A DNA stretch of 64,000 nt, from assembly GCA_902578255.1 (NCBI GenBank), contig CACHCH010000006.1, positions 1-64,000 of the forward strand. The letters run 5' to 3'. Within the stretch, counting starts at the first letter, position 1; every line of letters starts with the position of its first letter. The notes beneath the pieces were generated by a model, which saw nothing but the letters and a program-made list of their open reading frames with translations, did not search any database and was not told the origin of the DNA. A program made the translations under genes and the position numbers. The stretch is from an uncultured Pelagibacteraceae bacterium (lineage in GTDB: Bacteria > Pseudomonadota > Alphaproteobacteria > Pelagibacterales > Pelagibacteraceae). Positions 1-11,741 of the stretch are shown here, in pieces.

Positions 1-1113
1 TGATTGTGGATCAATACCTCTTTCAAATCTAAATTTAGCATCAGTGTCAATATTCAATAATTTTGAAGTTTTTCTAATAGATCTTGGCAAAAAATATGCC
101 GACTCTAACAAAATATTTTTAGTATTAAACTCAGTACCTGATCGTGTGCCTCCTATTATTCCACCCAAGCCTAATACCCCAGACTTATCAGAAATAACAC
201 ACATATCATTATCTAATTTATACTTTTTGTTATCAAGAGCTTCAAACGTTTCACCTTTTTTTGAGGTTCTGATAATAATTTCCTTATCAATTTTATCTGA
301 ATCATATGCATGAAGTGGTCTATTTAAATCCAACATCACATAATTAGTTATATCTACAATTGCTGAAATAGGCTTCTGACCTAGAGATATGATTTTATCC
401 TTCAGCCACTTTGGACTTTCTTTGTTTGTAACATCTTTAATTAAACAGCTGCCAAATATGGTACAGCCTTGATTTTTATCTTTTGTAATAGAAACTTTAA
501 TTTTTTGAGGCCCACTATTTTTAATTTTCATATTAGAGATATTTTTTAATTTACCAACTCCCGCTGCTGCAAGATCTCTTGCTACTCCTCTTACACCTAA
601 ACAATCAGGTCGATTAGGAGTAATGGATAAATCAATAACTTTTTCAGTATTATTTTTAAAAAAATTTTTACCTATTTTGTCAGAGTACTTATTTGACTTT
701 AGTTCTGTTATCCCATCACTTTCATCAGATAAATTTAATTCTGACTCTGAGCACAGCATTCCGTATGAAGTTACACCCCTTATTTTGCTAACTGTGAGTT
801 TCATGTTATTTTTCGGAATCACAGATCCAGGTCCAGCATAAACAGTCAAAAGGTCCTTCTCGGCATTAGGTGCTCCACAGACAACTTTTACCGTATTTTG
901 TTCCCCTATATCAACATCACACACTTTTAACTTATCTGCATTTGGGTGTTGCTCAGCATTTATAATTTTTGCTACTTTAAAATTATCTAAATCGGAACCA
1001 ACTTTTTCAAAGCTCTCAACTTCAAGCCCAACATCTGTCAACTTCTCAATTATTTGATTATCCTTAAACTGAGTATCAAGATGCTCTTTAAGCCAGCCTA
1101 TTGTAAATTTCAT
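1..1113 (-). CDS. pheT: Phenylalanyl-tRNA synthetase beta subunit, partial (runs off window start)
   Basis: Reverse strand from ATG at 1113 reads [15 protein letters not shown]...[19 protein letters not shown]...VVCGAPNA, the PheT N-terminal tRNA-binding domain; directly downstream of pheS with an ATGA overlap. Not in the ORF track because it is partial. Confidence 0.9.
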   Translation of the reverse strand, partial: MKFTIGWLKEHLDTQFKDNQIIEKLTDVGLEVESFEKVGSDLDNFKVAKIINAEQHPNADKLKVCDVDIGEQNTVKVVCGAPNAEKDLLTVYAGPGSVIPKNNMKLTVSKIRGVTSYGMLCSESELNLSDESDGITELKSNKYSDKIGKNFFKNNTEKVIDLSITPNRPDCLGVRGVARDLAAAGVGKLKNISNMKIKNSGPQKIKVSITKDKNQGCTIFGSCLIKDVTNKESPKWLKDKIISLGQKPISAIVDITNYVMLDLNRPLHAYDSDKIDKEIIIRTSKKGETFEALDNKKYKLDNDMCVISDKSGVLGLGGIIGGTRSGTEFNTKNILLESAYFLPRSIRKTSKLLNIDTDAKFRFERGIDPQS

Positions 1114-2177
1114 CGACTAAGGCCTCTGTAATTTGATGGTACGTCTAATGGATCAAACCCAAAGTGATTTAGCCACCTATAGTCTGTCTCAAAAAAAGCT
1201 CTTAGATCATTTATTCCATACTTAAGCATAGCTAATCTATCTATGCCAATCCCAAATGCATAACCTTGATACTTGTCTGGGTTTATTTTTACATTTTTAA
1301 GTACATTTGGATGTACCATCCCACAACCTAAAATCTCTAACCATTTATCTCCTTCACCGATAACTATTTTACCATCTTTCAATTCATAACCAATGTCGAC
1401 TTCAGCTGATGGTTCTGTAAATGGGAAGTGACTTGGTCTAAATCTCATTTTGATTTTATCTACTTCAAAAAAGGATTTTATAAAATAATTTAGGCAGCCT
1501 TTTAAATGTCCCATATTTATATTTTTATCAATATGAAGTCCCTCAACTTGATGAAACATAGGAGCATGAGTTTGATCACTGTCTGATCTATATGTTCTTC
1601 CAGGAGCAATAATTTTAAAAGGAGGTTTACCTTTTAACATTGTTCTTACTTGAACTGGAGATGTGTGAGTTCTTAAGAGTAATTCTTTTTTATCATCTAA
1701 ATAAAAAGTATCATGCATGTCTCTTGCTGGATGGTTGTCCGGAGTATTTAGTGCAGTAAAATTATAATGCTCATTCTCTACATCTGGACCCTCCTCAACA
1801 CTAAAACCAATTTCAGAAAATATTGATGATATTTCATCTATAACTTGAGAAACAGGATGTATCTTACCTCTAACAATATCTCTCTCAGGCAAAGTTACAT
1901 CTACTTTTTCATTCTCTAGCTTAGAATTTATTTCTCTAATTTCTATTTCTTGAATCTTTTTATTAATTTTTTCTTGTAATTCATCTTTTACAAAATTTAA
2001 ATCTGATGCAAATTTTTTACGTTCTTCAGGAGGTAGTGATCCAAGATTTTTAAAAAAATTCGAAATTTTACCACTCTTACCAAATAATTCAGATTTAATT
2101 TGATTTACACTTTCAATGTTTAAATCTTCACTTAATTTATGTAAAAATTCATCTTTTATTTTTTTAATATCAGACAT
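1110..2177 (-). CDS. pheS: Phenylalanyl-tRNA synthetase alpha subunit
   Basis: Class II aaRS motifs ([40 protein letters not shown]-type C-terminus). Confidence 0.97.
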   Translation of the reverse strand: MSDIKKIKDEFLHKLSEDLNIESVNQIKSELFGKSGKISNFFKNLGSLPPEERKKFASDLNFVKDELQEKINKKIQEIEIREINSKLENEKVDVTLPERDIVRGKIHPVSQVIDEISSIFSEIGFSVEEGPDVENEHYNFTALNTPDNHPARDMHDTFYLDDKKELLLRTHTSPVQVRTMLKGKPPFKIIAPGRTYRSDSDQTHAPMFHQVEGLHIDKNINMGHLKGCLNYFIKSFFEVDKIKMRFRPSHFPFTEPSAEVDIGYELKDGKIVIGEGDKWLEILGCGMVHPNVLKNVKINPDKYQGYAFGIGIDRLAMLKYGINDLRAFFETDYRWLNHFGFDPLDVPSNYRGLSR

Positions 2178-2220
2178 ATCTGTAGAATATTTGTTAACCT
2201 TAGAAAAACAACAATGAAAA

Positions 2221-2577
2221 TTAATTCAATGCTGATTGGGCTTTTTGTACAATTGTTTTGAATGCTTCTGGGCTATCATAAGCAATTTCGGCAAGAATCT
2301 TTCTGTCTATTGCAATACCACATTTACTTAATCCGTTTATGAATTTAGAATATGTCATTCCTTCAGCTCTGACACCTGCGTTGATTCTTTGTATCCATAA
2401 AGATTTGAAATCTCTTTTTTTGTTTCTTCTGTCTCTATAAGCATATTGCATTGATTTTTCCATTGCCTGCTTTGCAACTCTTATAGTATTTTTTCTTCTG
2501 CCCCATTGTCCTTTTACAGCTTTTAAGACTTTTTTATGCTTAGCTTTACTTGTTACACCTCTTTTAACTCTTGCCAT
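2221..2577 (-). CDS. rplT: 50S ribosomal protein L20
   Basis: [31 protein letters not shown]20 signature; infC-rpmI-rplT order. Confidence 0.98.
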   Translation of the reverse strand: MARVKRGVTSKAKHKKVLKAVKGQWGRRKNTIRVAKQAMEKSMQYAYRDRRNKKRDFKSLWIQRINAGVRAEGMTYSKFINGLSKCGIAIDRKILAEIAYDSPEAFKTIVQKAQSALN

Positions 2578-2579
2578 TA

Positions 2580-2786
2580 TTAACCTCTTAAACTGTAGGG
2601 CATGTAAGATTTAACAATTTTTCCATCTTGCTTGGACATTGTTGTAGTGCCTCTTAATTTTCTAATTTGAGAATTTGTTCTTTTAATCATGCCGTGCCTT
2701 TTTCCAGCTTGGGCTGTCATCACTTTCCCCTTGGCTGATATCTTAAATCTTTTTTTTGCTGAGCTTTTTGTTTTTAATTTAGGCAT
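2580..2786 (-). CDS. rpmI: 50S ribosomal protein L35
   Basis: [22 protein letters not shown]; gene order. Confidence 0.97.
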   Translation of the reverse strand: MPKLKTKSSAKKRFKISAKGKVMTAQAGKRHGMIKRTNSQIRKLRGTTTMSKQDGKIVKSYMPYSLRG

Positions 2787-2839
2787 AATTCAGCGGACTT
2801 ATACAAAGAATGGTATAATTTTACAACCTCTATTAAACC

Positions 2840-3385
2840 CTATAAAGGTTGGATAACCATAATCATTTGCTTACCATCAAATTTTGGATGAAGCTCTACC
2901 TTACCAATATCTTTCATGTCTTCCTTAATTTTGCCCATTAACTCGTTTCCTAAGTGTGAGTGTTGTAGTTCTCTACCTTTAAATCTAATTGTGAATTTTA
3001 CCTTATCCCCTTTAGCGATAAATTTTTTTGCATTTTTAACTTTAAAATCATAATCATGCGTTTCTGTTACAGGTCTCATTTTAATTTCTTTTAACAAAAC
3101 TATTTTTTGTTTCTTTTTTGCAAGATTTGCCTTTTTTTGGGCATCATATTTGTACTTACCCATATCCATAATTTTACAAACTGGAGGGTTTGCATTTGGT
3201 GCTATTTCAATTAAATCAAGCCCTTGATTTTTTGCCATTGAGATAGCCTTATTGGTATTAAGCACACCAAGATTTTCACCATCGCTTGCAATAACCTGAA
3301 CATCAGGTGAGGAGATTCTATTATTAGATCTTGGGCCTCTATCCTTAGTTCTTCTTTGAAAATAATTTTGTTTAAAATCTGCCAC
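2840..3385 (-). CDS. infC: Translation initiation factor IF-3
   Basis: Typical IF-3 sequence (DLIEIAPNANPPVCKIMDMGKYKY, KVKFTIRFKGRE). Confidence 0.97.
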   Translation of the reverse strand: MADFKQNYFQRRTKDRGPRSNNRISSPDVQVIASDGENLGVLNTNKAISMAKNQGLDLIEIAPNANPPVCKIMDMGKYKYDAQKKANLAKKKQKIVLLKEIKMRPVTETHDYDFKVKNAKKFIAKGDKVKFTIRFKGRELQHSHLGNELMGKIKEDMKDIGKVELHPKFDGKQMIMVIQPL

Positions 3386-5302
3386 TTAGTTTGAAGATGC
3401 TTTATTTAAAGCAGAGAAAGTTTTTAAAAATGTGTCTATATCCATATTTTCTTGTTTGTTAGAGTCTAATCTTCTAATCGTTACAGAATTGGAGTCAACT
3501 TCTTTTTTACCACAAATTAATAAAAGAGGGATTTTAGCTAACGAATGATCTCGTATTTTATAATTTAAATTTTGATTTTTTAAATCAACAGAAGAGCTAA
3601 TACCTACATTTATAATTTTCTTAGATATATCAGTAGCATAATCATTAAATTCTTCTGAAATAGGAATTACCATTGTTTGTAAAGGCGATATCCAAAATGG
3701 AAATTTACCTGCATAATTTTCAATTAAAATTCCAATAAATCTTTCTAAAGATCCAAATAGAGCTCTATGGAGCATTACAGGAATTTTTCTACTCCCATCT
3801 TTATCAACATAAGAAGCACCTAATCTCTCAGGTAAATTTAGATCAACTTGCAAAGTTCCACATTGCCAATCTCTTCCGATGGCATCCCTTAGAACAAACT
3901 CAATTTTAGGACCATAGAATGCTCCTTCTCCCTTGTTAATACTATATTCTAATTTTGAGGCTTTTACTGCCTCTAGCAATGATGCTTCTGCTTTATCCCA
4001 AACTTCGTCATCACCAACTCTTACCTCTGGTCTATCTGCATATTTTAGAATTACATTTTCAAACCCAAGGTCTTTATAAATATCCAAAATTAAATTAGTA
4101 ACAATTAAACACTCACTTGTAATTTGATCCTCTGAACAAAAAATATGCGCATCGTCTTGTGTAAAGGCTCTCACTCTAAGTAAACCATGTAAAGCTCCGG
4201 ATGGTTCATATCTATGAACTTTTCCAAACTCCGCGTAACGTAAAGGAAGATCTCTATAACTTTTTATTCCTTGATTAAATACTTGGACATGTCCTGGGCA
4301 ATTCATTGGTTTTATAGCAAATACCTTCTCATCTGGTGTTTCAGATGTATACATGTTGTCACCATATTTTCCCCAATGTCCTGATTTTTCCCATAATTGT
4401 CTATCCAATACTTCAGGTGTATTTATTTCTCTGTAACCAGCTGCATCTTGTCTATTTCTCATGTAGTTTATTAAATTTTGAAATAACGCCCAGCCTCTTT
4501 CATGCCAAAAAACAGATCCTGGACTTTCTTCTCTGAAATGAAATAAATCCATTTCTTTTCCTAATTTTCTATGATCTCTCTTCTCTGCTTCTTCTATTCT
4601 TTTAAGATGTTCGTCTAAATCTTTTTGGGTTGCCCAACTAGTACCATAAATTCTTTGAAGCATTTCATTTTTTGAATCTCCTCTCCAGTAAGCACCAGAG
4701 ACTTTGGTTAGTTTGAAATACTTTCCAATTTTACCTGTTGAAGATAAATGAGGACCTCTACAAAGATCATGCCAATCACCATGAAAATAAATTGAGACAT
4801 CTTCTTTCTCTGGTATAGCTTTAATTAATTCAGATTTATAAATTTCACCTTTTTTTTTAAAATGATCGATAGCCTTATTTCTATCCCAAACTTCTCTCTT
4901 TGTAATTTCATCTCTGTCCACAATTTCTTTCATCTTATTTTCAATTTTTACTAAATCATCTTCGGTAAAAGGTTCTTTTCTAGCAAAGTCATAGTAAAAT
5001 CCATTTTCAATAACTGGACCAATTGTAACTTGAGTACCAGGAAATAATTCTTGAACAGCCATTGCCAATATATGCGCAGTATCATGTCTAATTGTCTCCA
5101 GACCCTCTGGATTTTTTGAAGTAAAAATTTTGACTGAGCAGTCTTTTTCAATTAAATAATCTAAATCCTTAAGTTCGCCATCAACGCTTATTACTATTGC
5201 TTGTTTTGCCAATGACTTACTTATTTTTTCAGCTACCTCAGCACCGGTAACTTTTTTTGAAAAATTTAGATTATTTCCGTCTGGTAATGTTATTGTAGGC
5301 AT
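3386..5302 (-). CDS. thrS: Threonyl-tRNA synthetase
   Basis: TGS domain, HDTAHILA motif, class II core (MNCPGHVQVF), anticodon-binding domain. Confidence 0.97.
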   Translation of the reverse strand: MPTITLPDGNNLNFSKKVTGAEVAEKISKSLAKQAIVISVDGELKDLDYLIEKDCSVKIFTSKNPEGLETIRHDTAHILAMAVQELFPGTQVTIGPVIENGFYYDFARKEPFTEDDLVKIENKMKEIVDRDEITKREVWDRNKAIDHFKKKGEIYKSELIKAIPEKEDVSIYFHGDWHDLCRGPHLSSTGKIGKYFKLTKVSGAYWRGDSKNEMLQRIYGTSWATQKDLDEHLKRIEEAEKRDHRKLGKEMDLFHFREESPGSVFWHERGWALFQNLINYMRNRQDAAGYREINTPEVLDRQLWEKSGHWGKYGDNMYTSETPDEKVFAIKPMNCPGHVQVFNQGIKSYRDLPLRYAEFGKVHRYEPSGALHGLLRVRAFTQDDAHIFCSEDQITSECLIVTNLILDIYKDLGFENVILKYADRPEVRVGDDEVWDKAEASLLEAVKASKLEYSINKGEGAFYGPKIEFVLRDAIGRDWQCGTLQVDLNLPERLGASYVDKDGSRKIPVMLHRALFGSLERFIGILIENYAGKFPFWISPLQTMVIPISEEFNDYATDISKKIINVGISSSVDLKNQNLNYKIRDHSLAKIPLLLICGKKEVDSNSVTIRRLDSNKQENMDIDTFLKTFSALNKASSN

Positions 5303-6457
5303 TTAATTTAATAGTCTTTTATACTCTGAATAAGTAGAAAAACACATTTTTTCAACATTAAATCTTTGAGTTACGTTTTTTCTTGCCTCTATTCCCATGA
5401 TTTTTAAAGATGCTTCATCCATATTGAGAACTCTTAAAATCTGTTTACTTAAAGATTCGGCGTTGTTTGACTCAAATAACAAACCTGTTTTTTCATTGAT
5501 TACTGTTTCATTAGAGCCACCAATATTGCTAGCTATTATTGGTTTTCCCATTGATTGGGCTTCTACTGACACTCTTCCAAAAGCTTCAGGTTCATTTGAA
5601 GCTGAAACTATTATATCCGAAACTTTATATGCCAAAGCCATATTTTTACAATGGTCTATAAATCGTATTTGTTTTGACATTCTATATTGTTCAGACAGTC
5701 TAATTAATTTTTTTTTGTAAAGCTCACGACCTTGATCACTGCCAAGAATGACTGTATAGAATGCCTCATATCCAAGTTCTATATTAACTAAATTAACTGC
5801 CTCAATAAATACTTCCTGACCCTTCCATGAAGTTAATCTACCTGGTAAAAGTATAATTTTTTTATCTTTCTCAATATCCCATTTTTTTAATAATTTTTTT
5901 TCATCATTTTCAAGAGTTGTAGATGAGTCAAAATAATCAACATTAATACCTCTAAAAATTACCAAGAATTTTTTTTTATTATTTAAGTACATAGAATAAT
6001 TTTCTTTAATATGAGAAAATATAAAATTCGATCCTGCAATAATTAAATCAGATCTTACCATGACAGAATTATAAAATTTTTTAAAATTAGTTTTAAAATT
6101 GTAAGTACCATGAAAAGTTGTCACAAATTTTCTTCCAGTAATTTTTGATGCTATCAAACAGGACCATGCAGGTGCTCGACTTCGAGCATGAACTATTGAA
6201 ATATTATTTAGTAAAATAATTCCAATTAAAATAATTGAGTTAATAAAAATTAATAAAGGATTTTTACTTTGTACAGGAAGCTTAAAAATTTTTACCTTTT
6301 TTTTATCAACAAACTTAAGTAATTCACCACCACTTGTTACAATAAATGACTGACAATTATTTTCTGGCAAATAATGGGCTATATCAAAACAGCCTGTTTC
6401 TGCCCCCCCGTATCCTAATTTGGGGATGACTTGTAAAACTTTTAAATTAGTTGCCAT
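5303..6457 (-). CDS. Glycosyltransferase family 4-like
   Basis: LQVIPKLGYGGAETGCFDIA N-terminus, LLPGRLTSWKGQEVFIEA, EAFGRVSVEAQSMGKPIIASNIGGSNETV. Confidence 0.88.
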   Translation of the reverse strand: MATNLKVLQVIPKLGYGGAETGCFDIAHYLPENNCQSFIVTSGGELLKFVDKKKVKIFKLPVQSKNPLLIFINSIILIGIILLNNISIVHARSRAPAWSCLIASKITGRKFVTTFHGTYNFKTNFKKFYNSVMVRSDLIIAGSNFIFSHIKENYSMYLNNKKKFLVIFRGINVDYFDSSTTLENDEKKLLKKWDIEKDKKIILLPGRLTSWKGQEVFIEAVNLVNIELGYEAFYTVILGSDQGRELYKKKLIRLSEQYRMSKQIRFIDHCKNMALAYKVSDIIVSASNEPEAFGRVSVEAQSMGKPIIASNIGGSNETVINEKTGLLFESNNAESLSKQILRVLNMDEASLKIMGIEARKNVTQRFNVEKMCFSTYSEYKRLLN

Positions 6458-6498
6458 CTGGTAAACTTATATATTATTAGACTAAATATATAAACGAA

Positions 6499-7242
6499 AT
6501 GGCAAATTTCAGATATCATAAGATCTCAAAAACCAAGAAAATTAGATATATTTCTAAAATTTATAAAAATAGTTTGTCTATAGTTTTTCTGCATGGATTT
6601 ATGTCAGATCTTGAAGGAGAGAAGCCTAAAGCATTATTAAATTTTGCTAAAAAAAATAAAATAAATTTCTTGGCGCTTGAATATTCTGGGCATGGTAAAT
6701 CTTCAGGAAAATTTACAAAAGGTAATATTTCAAAATGGAGTGATGAAACTTCAAAATTAGTTAGGAGATATTTAAAAAACCACAAAATAATATTTATAGG
6801 TTCAAGCATGGGTGCTTGGATTGCTTTAAAACAATTTAAAATTTTTAAAAATCAAATAGTTGGTTTTTTAGGAATTGGTGCAGCTCCCGAATTTTTAGAA
6901 CATATTATGTGGAAAAAATTTTCCAAAAAGATGAAAAAAGAAACAATTATAAAAGGGATTTATAATTTAAAACACGGAAATTATGAATATCCTATAACAT
7001 ATCAACTAATTAAAGATGGAAGAAAAAATAAAGTTTTAAATAAAAAAATTAATTTAAAAATTAAAGTTACTATGGTTCATGGAGAAAAAGATGAGGCCGT
7101 TAAGATTTCTTATTCTAGAAAAGTTTTAAAACTTTTTCCAAATGCAAAAAAAAGGTTAAACATAGTCAAAAAAGGCGATCATAGTTTGTCTAGTAAGAAA
7201 GGTCTAAAAATAATTCTTAAAGAATTGAAACTATTAATTTAA
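6499..7242 (+). CDS. Alpha/beta hydrolase (serine aminopeptidase-like)
   Basis: VFLHGFMSDLEGEK, GSSMGAW nucleophile elbow, MVHGEKDE. Confidence 0.8.
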   Translation: MANFRYHKISKTKKIRYISKIYKNSLSIVFLHGFMSDLEGEKPKALLNFAKKNKINFLALEYSGHGKSSGKFTKGNISKWSDETSKLVRRYLKNHKIIFIGSSMGAWIALKQFKIFKNQIVGFLGIGAAPEFLEHIMWKKFSKKMKKETIIKGIYNLKHGNYEYPITYQLIKDGRKNKVLNKKINLKIKVTMVHGEKDEAVKISYSRKVLKLFPNAKKRLNIVKKGDHSLSSKKGLKIILKELKLLI

Positions 7243-10200
7243 CTAACTTTTTTAATACCTTTAAGAGTAATTGGTTTGTCTAGTTTGTCTAACATTTCTT
7301 TAGGACAAACTTGAACAAAATTAATTAACTCCTTTTCATAATTTTTAATTATATTTCTTGAAAATTCAGATCCTGTTTCTTTGGAGTGTTCAGATATTAA
7401 ATTCTTTAAAATTTCTTTCCAATAGTCTGTTTCTACAGTTTGCCAAACAACTGACTCTGGATTTACTTTTTTTGTAAATTGATTCGATTTATCGTAAATA
7501 AAAGCCATACCACCTGTCATTCCTGCTGCAAAATTATCTCCTACCTCTCCTAAAATTACTACCATTCCACCAGTCATATATTCGCAACCATTTGAATCAC
7601 ATCCCTCAATTACTGTTGTAGCTCCAGAATTTCTTACAGCAAATCTTTCTCCTGCTTGACCTGCTGCAAAAAGTTTACCAGAGGTAGCACCATAAAGAAC
7701 TGTATTTCCTAAAATTGTATTTTCATTGGAAACCAAATTACTTTCCTCTGGCAATTTAATTGAAATTGTTGCACCTGATAAACCTTTTCCAACATAGTCG
7801 TTAGCGTCTCCTTTAAGAACTAGTTTTAACCCTTTAGAAGAAAATGCTCCAAAAGACTGTCCAGCAGAGCCTTTAAAATTTAAAGTTAAAAAATCATCAT
7901 TAAGTTTTTCATATCCATATTTTTTGTAGAGATGATGAGAAATTCTTGTTCCAACAGCTCTATGTGTATTTTGTATTGGATAAACCTTTTCAATTATTTC
8001 TGAACTATCTAAAGACTTTTCTATTTCAGGCCAAATCTTTTGATCCAAAGTATCTGGTACACTGTTTATTTCTGGAATATCGCAATACCTTTTATTATTT
8101 CCTGTATCAGCTTGAACAAATAATGGATTTAAATCTAAATCGTCTAAGTTTGGAGATCCTTTACTAACCTGTCTTAATAGATCAGTTCTACCAATTATAT
8201 CATTTAAAGATTTAAATCCTAGTTTTGCTAATATTTCTCTTACTTCAGTTCCAATAAATGTGAACAGATTAACTACCTTTTCTGGTGTACCAGTAAATTT
8301 TTCTCTCAATTTTTCATCTTGGGTACAAACACCTACTGGACAGGTGTTCGAATGACATTGTCTTACCATAATGCAGCCCATTGCTACCAAGGCTGTAGTA
8401 GCAACACCATACTCTTCAGCTCCCATCATGGCTGCAATAACAACATCTCTTCCAGTTTTAATTCCTCCGTCTGTTCTCAAAGTAACTTTGTGTCTAAGGT
8501 TATTTAAAGTTAAAACTTGATTAGCTTCAGTCAAGCCCATTTCCCATGGTATTCCAACGTATTTAACACTTGTTTGAGGTGTTGCTCCAGTTCCACCATT
8601 ATGTCCTGATATCAAAATTATATCTGCTTTAGCTTTGGCAACACCAGCTGCAATTGTTCCAACACCAGAAGAAGCAACTAGTTTTACTCCTATCCTTGCT
8701 TTAGGGTTAATTTGTTTCAAATCATAAATTAATTGTGCAAGATCTTCGATTGAATAAATGTCGTGATGTGGTGGAGGAGAAATTAATGTTACTCCTGGTG
8801 TAGAATGTCTGAGTCTTGCGATTTCCTTAGTAATCTTAAATCCTGGAAGCTGGCCGCCTTCTCCTGGTTTTGCTCCTTGTGCAATTTTAATTTCAATTTC
8901 ATTACAATTATTTAAATAATTGACTGTTACTCCAAATCTCGCAGAGGCTATTTGTTTTACCCTAGAATTTGCGCTATCTCCATTTTCTAATACCTTAAAT
9001 CTTTTTTCATCCTCTCCTCCTTCTCCACTGCAAGAGGCACCTTTAATTCTATTCATTCCAGTAGCTAATGTTTCATGAGCTTCTTTTGACAAGGCACCAT
9101 GTGACATGCTCCCACTTCCAAATCTTTTTAATATATTTGCTAGAGGCTCCACTTCTGAAATATCAATTGATCCGTTTAATTTTTTTGTTCTAAAATCAAT
9201 TAAATCTCTTAAATTTATTGGCGGTAGATTATAAATACCCTCTGCATATCTTTTGTAAGCATCATAAGAATTAGAACCTACAGCACTTTGAAGTAAATGA
9301 ATTAATTTTCCTTGATACTGATGAGTCTCTCCATTTTTTCTATATCTATAAATTCCACCTATAGGGAGAATTGTATCACTACTTTCAAAAGCTTCTTTGT
9401 GTATTTCTCTAATTTTTTTTTCAATTCCTGTTAGTCCTATACCCGAAATTTTTGATACTACTCCAGGAAAATAGTCTGCAACTATTGTTCTACTTAAACC
9501 AACCGTCTCAAAATTACATCCTCCTCTATAAGAACTTAAAACAGAAATACCCATCTTAGACATTATTTTTAAAAGTCCTGCATTTACCGACTTGATATAT
9601 CTTTCAACACATTCATCAAAACTAAATTTTCCAAACAATTTCTTTTCATGCCTTTGATATAAACTGTCAAAAGCTAGATACGGATTTACTGTAGTTGCAC
9701 CAACTCCAATTAAAGTTGCAAAAGAGTGAGTATCCATTGCTTCTCCTGACTGGACATTGATAGAAACATACCCTCTCAATTTTTTTTCAATTAAAAATGA
9801 GTTGATCGCACCAACTGCGAGTAACATCGGAATTGGAAGCTTCACGTTTGAAAACTCTTTGTCACTCAAAATTAATTGAGTAACTCCTTGTCTTACTGCT
9901 ATTTCTGCGTCTTTTTGAATTCTTTTTATAGACTCATGCAAATTTTCATTGTTTGAGAAAGTACAATCAATTATGGAAGAATTTTTACCAAAAAAACTAA
10001 TAAATTTCTCAAATTGTGAATTTGATAAAATTGGACTATTTAAAACGTAAATATTTTGCTTTGTTAGATTGTCAAAATTAAGGATATTTCCAAGATTTCC
10101 AAATCTTGTTTTTAAACTCATCACTTTATTTTCTCTTAAAGAGTCTATCGGAGGGTTTGTTACTTGACTAAAGTTTTGTCTAAAAAAATGATATAGAGGT

Positions 10201-11741
10201 CTATATCTGTCTGATAATACTGCCAGAGGAGTATCATCTCCCATCGATCCTATAGCTTCTTTAGCATCCTCTGCCATCGGATGTAATATCAATTCTAAAT
10301 CTTCTAAACTAATTCCAAATGCATATTGTCTTCTTCTTAATTCGTCTCCAGAATAAAAATTTTTCTCATCAGAAATTGTTAATTTTTCATCTAAGTCAAT
10401 AATTTGAGAATTAAAATGTTTGTACTCTTTTGCTAGATAATCTTTAATTTGCTTATTTTTAAAAACTTTTCCTTTTTCAATTCTAACACCAATGATTTCT
10501 CCTGGTCCTAATCTACCCTTAGAAAGTATTCTTTTTTCATTTAGTTCAATCATGCCAGTCTCTGATCCTGCAAATAATAATTTATCTTTTGTAATTGCAT
10601 ATCTTAATGGTCGTAATCCATTTCTGTCATTAGCAGCAATTACCCATTCGTTATCTGTTCCTGCAATAGCTGCTGGACCATCCCATGGTTCCATTGTACT
10701 GTTTAAAAAATTAAACAATTGTTGGTGATCTTTAGGTAAAGTTTCATTTTTTTTAGACCACGCATCTGGAACCAACATTAACTTAGCTAGAGGTGCAGGC
10801 TGACCAGAAATATTGAGCAATTCAAACACGTTATCTAGCGCAGCAGAATCTGAAGTACCTTGTTGAATTACTGGTTTTAAATTTTCTATATTTTCAAAAA
10901 GATTACTATTCATTTCTTGTTCATGAACTTTCATCCAATTTTTATTTCCTCTGAATGTATTTATTTCACCATTATGAGCGATTGCTCTAAATGGTTGGGC
11001 TAAATTCCAACTTGGAGCCGTGTTCGTCGAAAATCTTTGATGAAAAATTGCAAATCTTGAAATAAATCTTTCATCTTTTAAATCTAAATAAAAATCTGAA
11101 ATTGCCTCAGCTAAAAACATACCTTTGTAAATAATTGACTTAGAGCTTAATGAACAAATGTAAAAATGATTTAAAGATTTTTTAAATGCCTCATTTTCTA
11201 TTTTTCTTCTAGTTTCATATATTTTTCTTTCTAGATCTTTATTTGTAAGTTCTGGATCATACGATTTAAACAAAACCTGAATGATTTCAGGCATAGTCTG
11301 TAGTGCCTTTTCGCCTAATACGTTTGGATTAATTGGAACTTGTCTCCAACCATAAATACTAAAACCATTTTTTGTTAATTCACTCTCCACTATTGTTTTG
11401 CAGCTTTCTTGAGCTTCATAATCATTTCTAGGTAAAAAAATCATACCAACGCCTATTTCAGAGTTATCATGGGTATGACCAGTCACCTCTATTTTTTCGA
11501 CAAAAAAACCTTTTGGAATTTCAACATGAATACCTGCACCATCTCCTGTTTTTCCATCTGCATCTACTGCGCCTCTGTGCCAAACAGCTTTTAAAGCTTC
11601 AATACCATACTCAACAACTTTACGAGATTTTTTACCTTCAGTGGATGCAATAATTCCAACTCCACACGCATCATGCTCCATATCGTCAGAGTAAACATGA
11701 TTTTGTTTTAATAATTCTTTATTCTTAATGTATTTTTTCAC
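7239..11741 (-). CDS. gltB: Glutamate synthase large subunit
   Basis: 1500 aa; class II GATase N-terminus (EHDACGVGIIA), FMN-binding and GXGXG domains; adjacent to gltD. Confidence 0.97.
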   Translation of the reverse strand: MKKYIKNKELLKQNHVYSDDMEHDACGVGIIASTEGKKSRKVVEYGIEALKAVWHRGAVDADGKTGDGAGIHVEIPKGFFVEKIEVTGHTHDNSEIGVGMIFLPRNDYEAQESCKTIVESELTKNGFSIYGWRQVPINPNVLGEKALQTMPEIIQVLFKSYDPELTNKDLERKIYETRRKIENEAFKKSLNHFYICSLSSKSIIYKGMFLAEAISDFYLDLKDERFISRFAIFHQRFSTNTAPSWNLAQPFRAIAHNGEINTFRGNKNWMKVHEQEMNSNLFENIENLKPVIQQGTSDSAALDNVFELLNISGQPAPLAKLMLVPDAWSKKNETLPKDHQQLFNFLNSTMEPWDGPAAIAGTDNEWVIAANDRNGLRPLRYAITKDKLLFAGSETGMIELNEKRILSKGRLGPGEIIGVRIEKGKVFKNKQIKDYLAKEYKHFNSQIIDLDEKLTISDEKNFYSGDELRRRQYAFGISLEDLELILHPMAEDAKEAIGSMGDDTPLAVLSDRYRPLYHFFRQNFSQVTNPPIDSLRENKVMSLKTRFGNLGNILNFDNLTKQNIYVLNSPILSNSQFEKFISFFGKNSSIIDCTFSNNENLHESIKRIQKDAEIAVRQGVTQLILSDKEFSNVKLPIPMLLAVGAINSFLIEKKLRGYVSINVQSGEAMDTHSFATLIGVGATTVNPYLAFDSLYQRHEKKLFGKFSFDECVERYIKSVNAGLLKIMSKMGISVLSSYRGGCNFETVGLSRTIVADYFPGVVSKISGIGLTGIEKKIREIHKEAFESSDTILPIGGIYRYRKNGETHQYQGKLIHLLQSAVGSNSYDAYKRYAEGIYNLPPINLRDLIDFRTKKLNGSIDISEVEPLANILKRFGSGSMSHGALSKEAHETLATGMNRIKGASCSGEGGEDEKRFKVLENGDSANSRVKQIASARFGVTVNYLNNCNEIEIKIAQGAKPGEGGQLPGFKITKEIARLRHSTPGVTLISPPPHHDIYSIEDLAQLIYDLKQINPKARIGVKLVASSGVGTIAAGVAKAKADIILISGHNGGTGATPQTSVKYVGIPWEMGLTEANQVLTLNNLRHKVTLRTDGGIKTGRDVVIAAMMGAEEYGVATTALVAMGCIMVRQCHSNTCPVGVCTQDEKLREKFTGTPEKVVNLFTFIGTEVREILAKLGFKSLNDIIGRTDLLRQVSKGSPNLDDLDLNPLFVQADTGNNKRYCDIPEINSVPDTLDQKIWPEIEKSLDSSEIIEKVYPIQNTHRAVGTRISHHLYKKYGYEKLNDDFLTLNFKGSAGQSFGAFSSKGLKLVLKGDANDYVGKGLSGATISIKLPEESNLVSNENTILGNTVLYGATSGKLFAAGQAGERFAVRNSGATTVIEGCDSNGCEYMTGGMVVILGEVGDNFAAGMTGGMAFIYDKSNQFTKKVNPESVVWQTVETDYWKEILKNLISEHSKETGSEFSRNIIKNYEKELINFVQVCPKEMLDKLDKPITLKGIKKVS

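Noticed and set aside
44-841. Plus-strand ORFs 44..313 and 623..841
   Set aside because: Antisense shadows of pheT, which reads continuously on the minus strand.
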